Positions 43,912 through 53,938 of a stretch of 64,000 nt of DNA are shown here, piece after piece (the stretch's first letter is position 1; each line of letters starts with the position of its first letter). Source of the stretch: Candidatus Heimdallarchaeota archaeon (GTDB taxonomy: Archaea > Asgardarchaeota > Heimdallarchaeia > Heimdallarchaeales > Heimdallarchaeaceae); contig JAUVXV010000004.1 in assembly GCA_030603365.1 (NCBI GenBank), forward strand, positions 197,569 to 261,568, read 5' to 3'. The notes below the pieces were generated by a model that saw only the letters and a list, made by a program, of their open reading frames with translations, was not told where the DNA came from and searched no databases. Made by a program: the position numbers and the translations under genes.

Positions 43912-44748
43912 TCAAACATCTTCCTTCATTTTTTTCATCATAACCCATAAATGGTGATGAAGCCTATACCCTCTTTTATCACAGAATTCAGATAAACCCT
44001 TGTTCCTGTCAAATGTGATCCGCAGATAATCTTTCGTTTTATATTCGTTTAGTCCAACGATGAAATCATCTAAGTATTCAATATCTGTAATCTCAAAAGG
44101 CCTACAACCCGGAAATTCAGGATTAAATCTACCATATACCATTAATCCATTTACTGTAAATAATCCAAGTGGGATAGATTCTCCACCACTCAATCCTTTT
44201 GTCTTAGGTCTGCTTAGATGAACTCTAAGCTCTTTACAATTGATGTCTGGAAAAGCTTTGACCATTGTATCAAAGTCCTCAGGAGTTAAGATTCGAATTT
44301 CTAGTTTTTCTTTATTTTGATAATTCTCTAGTATATTTCCAAACTGTTCTTCATTTATCCAATAGTGCCAAGATTCGAATTGTTTTTCAAATCCATACTT
44401 TTTGTAGAGAGAAATAGCTGTATTGTTTTTTGTTTCAACATATAATCCAATGTTTACAACGTCTTTCTCGCTATAATACTTGATTGCATGTTCCATAAGA
44501 TTATTTCCATAACCTTTGCCTCTTTCTGATTTTTCAACTGCTATTTGCCCCAGATGACCATATTCATCCATAAGTAACAATCTTAGATATCCAATCAATT
44601 TTCCATCTTTGAATGCACCAATTAAACCTTCGTCATCAAGTAACTGTAAGAAATTTTCTTTCTGAATATTCTCTCTAGCAAATGCTTCCATAGCTATCTC
44701 TTCAAAACTATTCCAATCCTTATCAGTAAACTTTCGGAAATTCAACAT
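43912..44748 (-). CDS. Two-domain GNAT acetyltransferase
   Basis: 278 residues. Residues 1-130 are a full GNAT domain: GQIAVEKSERGKGYGNNLMEHAIKY binds acetyl-CoA, and NTAISLYKKYGFEKQFESWHYW closes the domain. The C-terminal half (IRILTPEDFDTMVKAFPDI to the end) is a second, degenerate GNAT-like domain without the acetyl-CoA loop. The substrate is unknown. Confidence 0.85.
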   Translation of the reverse strand: MLNFRKFTDKDWNSFEEIAMEAFARENIQKENFLQLLDDEGLIGAFKDGKLIGYLRLLLMDEYGHLGQIAVEKSERGKGYGNNLMEHAIKYYSEKDVVNIGLYVETKNNTAISLYKKYGFEKQFESWHYWINEEQFGNILENYQNKEKLEIRILTPEDFDTMVKAFPDINCKELRVHLSRPKTKGLSGGESIPLGLFTVNGLMVYGRFNPEFPGCRPFEITDIEYLDDFIVGLNEYKTKDYLRITFDRNKGLSEFCDKRGYRLHHHLWVMMKKMKEDV

Positions 44749-44799
44749 AACTTCAACATATAACTAGAAATAAAATAGATTTTGATTTTGAACAGAAGT

Positions 44800-45117
44800 T
44801 TATTTCATCTCAAAATCTGTAGCAAATTCAATTTCATCATCAGTTACTTCAACCACCATATGGTGTAGTTGTTTATATAATTCAAAATATTGATATCCCC
44901 TGTTCGTACCAAGATATAATATGTTCGGACGTTTCTTAGGGTTTTCTTGTTTTAATATCAACCCTCTAGCTACCATAAATTCAACTAACCCTTTGGCTCG
45001 ATCAATAGGTAGGTTTGCCCTTCTGGCAATTTGAGATATGCCTGCCTCACCATAAAATTGCACAACAGAAATTATATCTGCATAGATATCATATCTTGAC
45101 CTATTAACAGCTGGCAT
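44800..45117 (-). CDS. Winged-helix DNA-binding protein
   Basis: 105 residues. The helix-turn-helix (SRYDIYADIISVVQFYGEAGISQIARRANLPIDRAKGLVEFMVARGLI) and a beta wing with LYLGTNRGYQYFELYKQL match the archaeal winged-helix group PF14947. The tail is acidic. It lies 80 bases downstream of the bactofilin-like gene on the same strand and may share its transcript, so it could regulate that gene or act with it. Confidence 0.82.
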   Translation of the reverse strand: MPAVNRSRYDIYADIISVVQFYGEAGISQIARRANLPIDRAKGLVEFMVARGLILKQENPKKRPNILYLGTNRGYQYFELYKQLHHMVVEVTDDEIEFATDFEMK

Positions 45118-45196
45118 TTTGATGACCTATATTGTTTAGAAAAAAGGGGAATATTAAGTCTCCGATTTTCAGAGACTTAAATTGTTGCTTCTCCTC

Positions 45197-46393
45197 TTAA
45201 GCAGTATTGAATTTTGCTGAAGAATCAGCATCAATATTTGCAGATTTTACTGTAGTAATTTTAGCTCCAGCTTCAATCCTCACTTTATCAGCAACTACAT
45301 GGTCAACTCTTGCATTTTCTTCGATGGTAACTTCTCCACCTATTAATTTTCCTCGAACTCGGGAATTCTCCTTAATTAGGATTGTTTCTCCCTTTGTCTC
45401 GGTACATTCAAGACCACCAGCAATTTCGATTTCTTTAGCTTGTATCAGATCTCCACTCAATTTACCATTTACAATTAATGCTTCATGTATTTTTAATGAG
45501 TCACTGGAAGCACAAGCGCCATTAACATGAAGATTGTCACCTATAGCATTGCTTCCAAAAGTGAATGCTCCATTAACATGGATGGTTTTAAACAGGAAGT
45601 TATCTCCAACTTTGGTAGCACCGTTTGCTTCCAACTTATCAATTTTGGAATCATCTCCGAAAACACAAGATCCTCCACAATTAACTACGTTTGCAGAAAA
45701 ACTCTCACTACATTTGAATGAACCACCAACTTTCAAGGCTTTTTGGATTTGACCAAATTCAATTTTTGCAGATCCTCCAATACCAATTTCCTCACATTTT
45801 ATTTCATTGCATTTTAAGGAGCCCCCAACACTGATCTCTTGAGCTTCTAAATCTCCTTCAATTTTTGCAGAACCCGATATTTCAAAATCGGAGCTGGAAG
45901 TAACATCTCCCTCAACTTTCAGAGAACCACTTACTTCAATATCGGTAGCAGTTAAATTCATGCCATGTTTGGCAGATCCACTTAAGTCATAGTCCTTAAC
46001 ATTTGTTTCTCCATGCACAATACAACTACCACTAATTTCAACATCTCCAGCTGTAAGGTCTTTGTCTACTTCTAAGCCACCATCGATGTCTATCTCTTCA
46101 CATCTTAATGAGCCTGTAATTATCAGTTTTGATCCATTGCTTGATCTTCTACTTGAAACACGTACATGTGATGCTTCAACATCACCGCCTATCTCAAGAT
46201 ATCCCCAGTCATGTTTGATATTATCAACCTTAACTGAGCCATTAATTATAATATCTCCCTTACTAATAAGATCTCCAGAAATTACTAGGGTACCAGTAGG
46301 AACAGTTATTGTTGCTCCATCTCCAACCTTTAGATTTCCATCAACCTTTGAAAGTTCGACGTTTTCATCTTCTTTTACGAGTATATCACCCAT
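45197..46393 (-). CDS. Bactofilin-like polymer-forming beta-solenoid protein
   Basis: 398 residues, nearly all made of repeats of about 18-20 residues with the pattern (I/V)-x-(V/I)-x-GS-x-K-(V/C)-x-G-D, for example IEVSGSLKVEGDVTSSSDFEISGS, quoted only in part. No signal peptide or membrane segment is present; ends are short and non-repetitive. This fits bactofilins and related polymer-forming cytoskeletal proteins, though it is two to three times longer than typical bactofilins. Several loops carry cysteines (SLKCNEIKC, SFKCSES, VNCGGSC). A clear TATA box and GGTGA SD precede it. Function inferred: cytoplasmic scaffold. Confidence 0.75.
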   Translation of the reverse strand: MGDILVKEDENVELSKVDGNLKVGDGATITVPTGTLVISGDLISKGDIIINGSVKVDNIKHDWGYLEIGGDVEASHVRVSSRRSSNGSKLIITGSLRCEEIDIDGGLEVDKDLTAGDVEISGSCIVHGETNVKDYDLSGSAKHGMNLTATDIEVSGSLKVEGDVTSSSDFEISGSAKIEGDLEAQEISVGGSLKCNEIKCEEIGIGGSAKIEFGQIQKALKVGGSFKCSESFSANVVNCGGSCVFGDDSKIDKLEANGATKVGDNFLFKTIHVNGAFTFGSNAIGDNLHVNGACASSDSLKIHEALIVNGKLSGDLIQAKEIEIAGGLECTETKGETILIKENSRVRGKLIGGEVTIEENARVDHVVADKVRIEAGAKITTVKSANIDADSSAKFNTA

Positions 46394-46434
46394 TTACTTC
46401 ACCAATTTATTGTTCTATCTTCTCCTTCTCCTCC

Positions 46435-46446
46435 ATATATAAAAAG
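46435..46446 (-). promoter_or_regulatory. Promoter of the bactofilin-like gene
   Basis: On the minus strand CTTTTTATATAT is a strong TATA box. It lies about 42 bases before the ATG at 46393, giving a short leader that ends in GGTGAAG, a ribosome-binding match. Confidence 0.5.
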
Positions 46447-46531
46447 AAAAAACACAAGTTGTGACCAAAAGGTGTACCTTTGTCACTAGTCATATAGTAA
46501 ATCTTTTCAAATTTCATGAAGACTTTAACCT

Positions 46532-48352
46532 ATGTCGGCAGAGCTAATTGAGAAAATTGCTCGCATTCCCCAATTCTACCTGACCAGCTTAAATCATTCT
46601 AAAGACAAAATTGCGTTTTACTGGGATATAACTGGTAGAGTTGAATTATATGTGATGGATCTCAAAACTAAGAAATATGATCAAATCAGTCACGGTGAGG
46701 TGCCAAGAGCTTTGAGAGCTGGTTTTGTCTGGACACGTGATAATAAGAATATAATATTTGCAAAAGACAAAGATGGAAACGAGCAACACGATCTCTATAT
46801 TATGAATTTAGAAACAAAAAAAGCAGAACAAATAACTGAAACCCCAAATTTCCAAGAACATGTTGCTCATACAAGCCCTGATGGTAAAGAACTTCTATTT
46901 ACTTCAACCAGAAACGGCCAAAGGAATATATTTAGTTATAACTTCAAGAGTAAAGAAATTCAAGAATTAACAAACTACAAACGACCGGTTCTTGGAGCAG
47001 TTTGGAGCCCCGCTAATGATTATATTGTTTTTGGGTATAATGACTCTGAAAATCTCCAAAATGGGGATATTTGGATTATGAACACAGATGGGTCAAATCA
47101 AAGAAAATTATTGAGTTTTAAGGATGGCTCTCAAGATGGAGTTACAGATATTTCAAAAGATGGAAAAATACTTGCTATAACCTCTGATTTCGATGGTAAT
47201 TCAAGAGCTGGGGTTTATAATTTTGAAATTGATGAGGTAAAATGGTTCGGAGATGGTTCATCAGAAGAGTATTCAGGTAAACTTTCCGAGGATGGGAAAT
47301 TTCTAGTTTGTGCTAGGAATTCAAATGCAGCTGTATACCCTATGATCTATGATATTAAAACAGGTAAGGAAAGAAAACTTGATTTTCCACCAGGAGTTGT
47401 AGCAGGCACAGCAATTACAAAAAACGATGAATTCTTGATTGTAACCTTGAATTCTTCTACAAGTCCAAGCAAATTAATTAAATATGATTTAAATAAAAAT
47501 GCTATTGACGAACTTATTCCTGCTGAACTTGGTGAGTTAAGTCCAGATTTCTTTGTTGATGATGATTATGTAGAATATCCTTCCACTAATAATCTCACAA
47601 TTGGTGCTATTTTGTATAAACCCAAGAACATAGAGCAAGGAAAGAAATTGCCAGCTCTTGTTCAAGTACATGGTGGTCCCACAGGTCAATATTTCAGAAA
47701 TTTCAGTATGTTTGACCAAATTTTAGTAAATAATGGATTTGTGGTTCTTAAGCCAAATTTCAGAGGTTCAACCGGATATGGGAGAGAGTTTCAAGATATG
47801 AACATTGAAGATATTGGTGGTGGAGACCTAGATGACATAGTTGCTGGTGTCGAATATCTGAAAACTCTCGATTGTGTAGATCAGAACCGAATTGGGATTT
47901 TTGGAGGTTCATATGGTGGGTATATGACATTCTGGGCAACAGTTAAAAGACCGGAACTATGGAAAGCAGGTGCTGCAAGTGTAGGAATAACAGACTGGAA
48001 GTTATTATACGAAGAAAGCATGCCACACTTTAAACATTATCTCCATATGATGTTTGGCAAACCTGAAGAAAAGGAAGATTTGTATAATGAAAGATCACCA
48101 ATAAATTTCGTAGAGAATCTAGATACTGCTCTATTGATAGTTCATGGAGCCCATGATCCTAGATGTCCAATTACTCAAGCAAGAATATACAGAGATAAAC
48201 TGCTGGAACTAGGTTGGAAAGAAGGTACTGAAGGAGAAAAAACCTTTGAGTATATCGAGCATACTGACATAGGTCATGGTGGATTCACAGATCAAACTTT
48301 TCGTATTAGATCCTTTAAAACCATTTTGGATTTCTTCAAAAGACGTCTTTAG
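46532..48352 (+). CDS. S9-family prolyl oligopeptidase-like peptidase
   Basis: 606 residues. Residues 1-340 are a beta-propeller of WD-like repeats (DKIAFYWDITGRVELYVMD; HTSPDGKELLFTSTRNGQ; VWSPANDYIVFG). The C-terminal hydrolase has the nucleophile in GGSYGGYMT, Asp in HGAHDPRCP and His in HTDIGHGGF. This is the acylaminoacyl-peptidase/DPP layout. There is no signal peptide, so it probably degrades peptides in the cytoplasm. It is divergent from the bactofilin-like gene. Confidence 0.93.
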   Translation: MSAELIEKIARIPQFYLTSLNHSKDKIAFYWDITGRVELYVMDLKTKKYDQISHGEVPRALRAGFVWTRDNKNIIFAKDKDGNEQHDLYIMNLETKKAEQITETPNFQEHVAHTSPDGKELLFTSTRNGQRNIFSYNFKSKEIQELTNYKRPVLGAVWSPANDYIVFGYNDSENLQNGDIWIMNTDGSNQRKLLSFKDGSQDGVTDISKDGKILAITSDFDGNSRAGVYNFEIDEVKWFGDGSSEEYSGKLSEDGKFLVCARNSNAAVYPMIYDIKTGKERKLDFPPGVVAGTAITKNDEFLIVTLNSSTSPSKLIKYDLNKNAIDELIPAELGELSPDFFVDDDYVEYPSTNNLTIGAILYKPKNIEQGKKLPALVQVHGGPTGQYFRNFSMFDQILVNNGFVVLKPNFRGSTGYGREFQDMNIEDIGGGDLDDIVAGVEYLKTLDCVDQNRIGIFGGSYGGYMTFWATVKRPELWKAGAASVGITDWKLLYEESMPHFKHYLHMMFGKPEEKEDLYNERSPINFVENLDTALLIVHGAHDPRCPITQARIYRDKLLELGWKEGTEGEKTFEYIEHTDIGHGGFTDQTFRIRSFKTILDFFKRRL

Positions 48353-48376
48353 TTGGGGTGCTACCCCTTTATTTTT

Positions 48377-50194
48377 CTAATCTGTTTGGGTTGTGAGAGA
48401 ATCTGTTCTTGTCTTGACAATCCTTTCTTCCCACAACCTTCTCATTTCTGTACTGATTTCTAGTAGGTCATCGAGCTTACCTTGAGCTTCTATTCTCCCA
48501 TCCTTTAGTACAATAACATTATCTGCTCTTCGCAAAGCAATGGGTCGATGAGATACTGCTAAACAAGTTGATGTTCCACTTCTTTCAAACACTCTTTTCC
48601 ATAACTTTTGCTCGGTTTCAACATCTAGAGCACTTGATAAATCATCAAAAATGAAAATCTCTGATTCATGAGCAAACATTCTTGCAGCTGCCAACCTTTG
48701 CCTCTGACCACCTGATAATTTAACACCCTTTGGTCCGATTATAGTATCCAACCCCTTCTCGAATTCTCCAACTTCTTCTTCAATTACAGCAAGTCTCAAG
48801 GCTTCTTCAATATCCACAGATTCTTCAGGTAATCCCATAAGAATATTTTCTTTGACTGTTTCACTAAAAAGTCTAGGAACTTGGGAAGTGTAAGCTGTTA
48901 TTGGAGGTACAAAGAATTCTGCTGGATCTTCAATACTCTCACCATTCCACAATAATTTCCCTTCATCCTTGGGTAGCAAACCCAGTAATGTTCTTAGAAG
49001 TGTTGTTTTACCTGAACCAATTCTACCAGTAATTACAGTAAATGATCCTTTTGCTATTGAAAAATTAACATCTGTGATCCCCTTATTAGAATCTTTATAT
49101 GAATAGGATAGGTTTCTGATGTCAAAGTTCACAAGCTTTTTTGAATCTTCGATTTTCAATGCAGGAATTGGTGGAAATGGTTCTTTGATATAGATGGGTC
49201 CATGTCTTACCAATTCAAACTCTGTAACTTCGATATCTTCTCTCTTTATTAGTTTGAACATCCTTTCAAGTGAAACTTTTGTACGAATGTATCTTGGAAC
49301 TAAATCTCCCATGTTCCAGATAAATTCTCCTAGTTCACCTAATAAGCTAACAAAAAAGGCTAGTTCTCCTACAGAGAATAAATTACCTTGCATATTGTTT
49401 CCAACAAGTAATAGAACAGTACCTATTCCTAAATAGATGGTAACACGGTAAATAGAATGAAGTAATTGATGGAAAAACTCGTCCTTTACTTCTGCTATTC
49501 GTCTTTTACGATTGATTTCTCCAAAATAATCGAGCACATAATCTTCAGCTACTGCAACTTTGATTGATTGAACAGACCTGAAGATTTCTCCAATTGTTCG
49601 AGTTACTGCTCCTGCGGCTTTTCTGCGGTTTTTTCTTAGTCTGGTAAAAACCGGTCTAGTGAAAAACACCATTATCATCATAAACAGAAATGGAATACTC
49701 ACGAATACTGTTACTTTCCAATTAATATTGCTCATTAAATAAAAGGAAATAGCAGTAAATATTCCCAGACTAAAGAAGGCAGTAAGATGGTAAGTAAACC
49801 ACATAAACTCTTCCGTATCTCCTCTAAACCTAGAGATTGCTTCTCCTGGAGAGTCAGGAAGTGCAACTGCACCAGGTTTTTTGAAAATGCCTATTAACAT
49901 GTTTTTTCGAAGTAAAACTCTACTGACCAGAGCAAAAACCCACATTGTAAAAACAAAAACAAAATCTCCAATGAGTCGCATACTGAGTGTAAGTGGAAGT
50001 ATTAGAAGTACAAGAACCCAGATATTTACGTCTATTTGCCATCCAGGAAAATCTTGGAGTTTGTTGAATATTTCCATTATAATAATACTGGCTGCTAAAG
50101 GTTGTAGAAAGAATAATATATCTGAGAGGAACCCAACAAATACCAATCCTGGCCTATATCTTATCATTCTCCAAGATAGTTTTAGCACTTTCAT
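48377..50194 (-). CDS. ABC exporter half-transporter, Walker B Asp variant
   Basis: 605 residues: six membrane segments then the ATPase. Walker [13 protein letters not shown], signature [15 protein letters not shown] and the Walker B region [12 protein letters not shown]. The usual catalytic Glu after the Walker B Asp is Asp here, so its own ATP site should be weak. Its start overlaps the partner's TGA (ATGA), so the two are made together and likely pair as a heterodimer. The substrate is unknown; peptide, lipid or drug export is possible. Confidence 0.93.
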   Translation of the reverse strand: MKVLKLSWRMIRYRPGLVFVGFLSDILFFLQPLAASIIIMEIFNKLQDFPGWQIDVNIWVLVLLILPLTLSMRLIGDFVFVFTMWVFALVSRVLLRKNMLIGIFKKPGAVALPDSPGEAISRFRGDTEEFMWFTYHLTAFFSLGIFTAISFYLMSNINWKVTVFVSIPFLFMMIMVFFTRPVFTRLRKNRRKAAGAVTRTIGEIFRSVQSIKVAVAEDYVLDYFGEINRKRRIAEVKDEFFHQLLHSIYRVTIYLGIGTVLLLVGNNMQGNLFSVGELAFFVSLLGELGEFIWNMGDLVPRYIRTKVSLERMFKLIKREDIEVTEFELVRHGPIYIKEPFPPIPALKIEDSKKLVNFDIRNLSYSYKDSNKGITDVNFSIAKGSFTVITGRIGSGKTTLLRTLLGLLPKDEGKLLWNGESIEDPAEFFVPPITAYTSQVPRLFSETVKENILMGLPEESVDIEEALRLAVIEEEVGEFEKGLDTIIGPKGVKLSGGQRQRLAAARMFAHESEIFIFDDLSSALDVETEQKLWKRVFERSGTSTCLAVSHRPIALRRADNVIVLKDGRIEAQGKLDDLLEISTEMRRLWEERIVKTRTDSLTTQTD

Positions 50195-52008
50195 TTCAAC
50201 AACTCCTCAATTTCACCTGTTTGTAATAACTGATAGAACTTTGATTGTGGATTTTGGGCTAATTCTTCTCTCCTCCCGTATTCAATGGTTTTTCCTTTAT
50301 CTATTATCAAAACATCATCAACTCTTTCAAGAGTTGCTAGTCGATGAGCAATTACTATCCCTGTTCTGTTAATTAGTAGTTTTTCAATTGCTAGATCAAG
50401 TAAGTTTTCAGTTGCTGGATCCAATCTTGATGATGCTTCATCCAAAACAACTAAATTAGGACTCTTAATGAATACTCGAGCAAGAGCTAATAATTGAGCT
50501 TCACCAGCTGAAATACCGTGTTCACTTGACGAGATGATTGTATCTAGTCCTTCTGGAAGTTTTTCTAACCAATCCCCTAAACCAATATCAAGAAGAATTG
50601 ATTCAATTCGAATGTCTGGTATCCTTTTATCAAATAGGGTTACATTATCTCTCACTGAAGCTTGAAATAGTTCCACATTTTGTGTTACATATGAGATTTT
50701 GTCTCTTAAGTCTAGAAGGGATAGATCTGTAATATTTGTGTCATTCACTCTAATGGTACCATCGTTCTGTTTCGCATCATATAATCTGAAAATCAATCTA
50801 GATATGGTTGTTTTCCCACTTCCAGTGTGACCTACAATCCCTAAAGTTTGTCCTGGTTCAAGTTTGAAAGAAATATTGTTAAGCACATAATCGTCTTCAT
50901 TGTAAGCGAAGCTTAATTTGTTAAATTCAATGTTAAGAGGACCAGGGGATAATTTTTCCAAACCTGTATCATGAATTTTAGTTTCTATCTCAAAAAGCTT
51001 GTTTATCCGATCAATTGATGCTCCTGCTATTTGAAGATCTTGCATTTGTCTTGTAATGACAAATATTGGTCGCAACAATATTCCAGCAAACATTTGAATT
51101 AGAAATACAGTAGGTAAATCTATCACACCGTTTCTAACTAAGGGAATGCTGGGTGCAAAAATCAATGTATTAATAATCGCAATAACTCCCCAAATTGCCA
51201 TCACAAAAACTTGTCCTCTTACTAATGCTCTTTTAAAGGCTTTGAAGTCCTTTCTTGAAGCATCAAAGAATTTTCGCATAGAATTCTTGATTCCTCTATT
51301 TGCACGGATATCCTCAATTGCACTCAAACTTTCTTCTATTGTTCCATACAAATCTGCACTGGTTTGTCTTTGTTTTTCCCATGCTTTAACAGAGAAGTTT
51401 CTAAGAATATACATTATTATTATTGCTAAAAATGTAAAAGCAGTAAATGATAAACCTATTATCCAATGTTTTGAGAACAACAAAGCTAAAGATCCGGTTA
51501 TTATAAGTAATGAAGTTACTAATTGAACAGAGAATTGTGATAAGAATGTAGCTAAAGTATTTACATCTCCATCAATTCTCTCAATCATTTCTCCTGGTTT
51601 ATGTTCATTATGAAATGTCATGTCCAAATTAATACAGTGCTTAGTCAAGTCGAATCTTAACATATTTGTTGATGACCAAGATAGAGTTTGACTCAAGTAT
51701 ACTGAGCCTAAAGTAATTATTTGTTGGATAACCATCAAAACAGTGAATATTGCCGCTAATAAGAGGAGTGTTTGATAGATATTACCAATGTCCAGTACTA
51801 GAATCGACTGTGACTCCCAATATATATTTGGATCTTGTAAAGGATGGCCATTTGTTGCTAGAAATATGAATCTTTCAATGAGTAAAGGGGAAAGAATTAG
51901 TAAAACAGTTCCACTACCCAATAGGAGAGCTAACAATAACACTCTTTTCTTGAAAGGTGCGAGGTACTTTTTCTGTACATCCCAATATTTCTGTAGTGGA
52001 ATTTTCAT
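50191..52008 (-). CDS. ABC exporter half-transporter, degenerate signature
   Basis: 605 residues with six membrane segments and an ATPase. Walker [13 protein letters not shown] and Walker [13 protein letters not shown] with the catalytic Glu are intact, but the signature LSGGQ is altered to ISAGEAQ. With its partner's Walker B Asp this makes one good site (this Walker A/B with the partner's LSGGQ) and one degenerate site, the pattern of heterodimeric exporters such as TM287/288. It is upstream in the operon. Confidence 0.93.
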   Translation of the reverse strand: MKIPLQKYWDVQKKYLAPFKKRVLLLALLLGSGTVLLILSPLLIERFIFLATNGHPLQDPNIYWESQSILVLDIGNIYQTLLLLAAIFTVLMVIQQIITLGSVYLSQTLSWSSTNMLRFDLTKHCINLDMTFHNEHKPGEMIERIDGDVNTLATFLSQFSVQLVTSLLIITGSLALLFSKHWIIGLSFTAFTFLAIIIMYILRNFSVKAWEKQRQTSADLYGTIEESLSAIEDIRANRGIKNSMRKFFDASRKDFKAFKRALVRGQVFVMAIWGVIAIINTLIFAPSIPLVRNGVIDLPTVFLIQMFAGILLRPIFVITRQMQDLQIAGASIDRINKLFEIETKIHDTGLEKLSPGPLNIEFNKLSFAYNEDDYVLNNISFKLEPGQTLGIVGHTGSGKTTISRLIFRLYDAKQNDGTIRVNDTNITDLSLLDLRDKISYVTQNVELFQASVRDNVTLFDKRIPDIRIESILLDIGLGDWLEKLPEGLDTIISSSEHGISAGEAQLLALARVFIKSPNLVVLDEASSRLDPATENLLDLAIEKLLINRTGIVIAHRLATLERVDDVLIIDKGKTIEYGRREELAQNPQSKFYQLLQTGEIEELLK

Positions 52009-52081
52009 TATTACGGGTACTTCTGCCTTAATGCATTTATAAATTTAAGTTTAAACGATTGTGCCCACAAAATTTGAAAGT

Positions 52082-52816
52082 TTATGAAATTTCACTAGTC
52101 TCTCCTTCTGGTAATCTTGGTCTAAGTGTGAGATAGATTAATCCTCCTATTAAAGGGATACAGAATAATATAAACAAGATATTATTTTTCCAGTTTCTTC
52201 TCTTCATGTCATCCCAAATTACGATGGGATAAAACAAACAAAGAAGTGAGAAGTCGATTGTCATTACATGAACAAAACTACTTTCCATAAACAAAGTACT
52301 ATAATTAGCCCAATCACCAATTAGGCTTCCCGCTATGATTCCATACAACGCTAATCCTAAAGTTAAAGCTGCTAGAATGATACCAAGAATACGAGAATCC
52401 ATAATTTTTGTAAACCAAGTTTTTTTTGTTTTAGGATTCTCTTTCCATACACCTCTTAAGGCAAAATATGGCATCAAAACATACATCCCCAAACCAAAGG
52501 CAGCTAAAACAAAAATCCAAGCAGGAATGAATCTCTCTCTACTTTCTATGAAGAGTATAGCGGCATATAACAGAGCCATTGCTCCAACAAGGTTAAACAA
52601 GCTCCAAGATACTGGTCCGACTACACTGATTTTGAAATCACCAAAGGAAAGACCTCGTTGATCTTCTGGTGCCCAAACGAATGAATACAGGAGGAAAAAA
52701 GTCCAGATAACGAGAAACAGTAAGTTAAAACTAAGAAATTCCTTCCAAGGTATTTTTATTTCTTTGATTGAAGCCAAGATTCCACTTTGTTTTTTTTCAG
52801 ATTCATTATTTTCCAT
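52082..52816 (-). CDS. Membrane protein of unknown function
   Basis: 244 residues with six hydrophobic segments (LLFLVIWTFFLLYSFVWA; LFNLVGAMALLYAAILFI; WIFVLAAFGLGMYVLM; ILGIILAALTLGLALYGII; VMTIDFSLLCLFYPIVIW; NILFILFCIPLIGGLIYLTL). A short Glu-rich inside N-terminus precedes them. The fifth segment contains an Asp before a short loop. No known family was recognised. UPRT precedes it on the same strand with about 20 bases between. Confidence 0.7.
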   Translation of the reverse strand: MENNESEKKQSGILASIKEIKIPWKEFLSFNLLFLVIWTFFLLYSFVWAPEDQRGLSFGDFKISVVGPVSWSLFNLVGAMALLYAAILFIESRERFIPAWIFVLAAFGLGMYVLMPYFALRGVWKENPKTKKTWFTKIMDSRILGIILAALTLGLALYGIIAGSLIGDWANYSTLFMESSFVHVMTIDFSLLCLFYPIVIWDDMKRRNWKNNILFILFCIPLIGGLIYLTLRPRLPEGETSEIS

Positions 52817-52836
52817 TTGTTCTCACGCCTTTGTTT

Positions 52837-53499
52837 TTATGTGTTAAATGCTCTATCCCCGGCATCACCCAAACCAGGTACAATGTATCCCTTCTCATCA
52901 AGTACCTGATCAATATCACCAGCGATAATTATCGTTTGAGGATATTTTTCTAAAATTCTATTTATAGCGTATTCTGTAGCAATTGCACACAGTACGATTA
53001 TACGTAAAGGCTTCTGATTTTTCAATTGCTGTAGCGTAAATAATAATGTTGAACCACTTGCTAACATTGGATCAACTACAATTGCTATTCTATTTTCAAG
53101 ATAGGGTACTTTAAAGTAGTCACTATCTATTCTAAAATCCCTACCATTTTCTTGAATCATTTTACCTCGTGCAGCAGATACGATTCCTACTTTTGCATTG
53201 GGGATTACTTCTAGAACACCTTCAGACATAGGTAAAGCTGCTCTAAGGATGGTTATGATTACAATCTCCTCGCTTATAGTTTCATATTCAGCCTCACCCA
53301 ATGGAGTTTCAGTTTTTACGCTAGATTTTCCAAAATACTTTGCAGCTTCATAAGTCAAAAAATTACCCAAACGTCGGAGATATTCTCTAAAATCTGCTGG
53401 AATTGTTTTTTTATCTCTTAATTTCCCAACAATCTCTGAAATGAGAACATTTGCTTCACTTGCATTAATACACATTCCAACTAAAGAAAGAGAGAACAT
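52837..53499 (-). CDS. upp: Uracil phosphoribosyltransferase
   Basis: 220 residues. It makes UMP from uracil and PRPP in pyrimidine salvage. The PRPP-binding loop is VVDPMLASGSTL; ITILRAALPMSEGV and GDAGDRAFNT at the C-terminus bind uracil. It lies at the start of a minus-strand pair with a membrane protein that might be a partner transporter, though no evidence supports that. ATGs at 53499 and 53475 are both possible starts. Confidence 0.93.
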   Translation of the reverse strand: MFSLSLVGMCINASEANVLISEIVGKLRDKKTIPADFREYLRRLGNFLTYEAAKYFGKSSVKTETPLGEAEYETISEEIVIITILRAALPMSEGVLEVIPNAKVGIVSAARGKMIQENGRDFRIDSDYFKVPYLENRIAIVVDPMLASGSTLLFTLQQLKNQKPLRIIVLCAIATEYAINRILEKYPQTIIIAGDIDQVLDEKGYIVPGLGDAGDRAFNT

Positions 53500-53604
53500 A
53501 ATTAAATATGTTATTCACTGCCAAATTTACAAACAAGGCAAGCGAAATTGCGCTATCTATTAAATATGGGCAAGATATATGAGTGTCAGTTATAAAAACA
53601 ATGC

Positions 53605-53887
53605 ATGTTTAAGTCAAGATTTTTCATATTATTTTTGTTATGATTATATTTTATTTCTTACTTCCAATTCAGAACAATCTTTCCTCAAACATCACTAAGA
53701 ATGATATTCAAACTCTAAAAGAAGAAGATTTCTTTGTGGATATTGTTTTTGTGGGATTTGATGAAGATATAGTCCTGGGAAATAATATCGAGTTTATAAT
53801 GGGAAGTATTATTTCGGATCCGTTGCTGTAGCTACTGTGGTATTTATTATGATTAAATTTGTTAAGTTTCCAATAAAGAAGAAGTAA
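53605..53887 (+). pseudogene. Remnant of a secreted, C-terminally anchored protein
   Basis: Three pieces in different frames read as one decayed gene. From ATG 53605 comes a signal-peptide start (MFKSRFFILFLL) ending in TGA. Shifting frame continues the hydrophobic stretch (IFYFLLPIQNNLSS) and a soluble part with EEDFFVDIVFVGFDEDIV. A second shift after 53800 opens KYYFGSVAVATVVFIMIKFVKFPIKKK, a C-terminal membrane anchor with a basic end. The middle of the protein is missing, so an internal deletion plus shifts is likely. This is the only content of the gap between upp and the tandem GNAT gene. Confidence 0.45.
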
Positions 53888-53938
53888 ATGCATACCTATA
53901 TAGAGACAAAAATGATAGATGGATATTAGGTAATCAGA

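Noticed and set aside
45207-46442. ORFs on the plus strand opposite the bactofilin-like gene (107, 64, 72, 126 residues)
   Set aside because: They are shadows of the repeat-rich minus-strand gene and show no domains or start signals.
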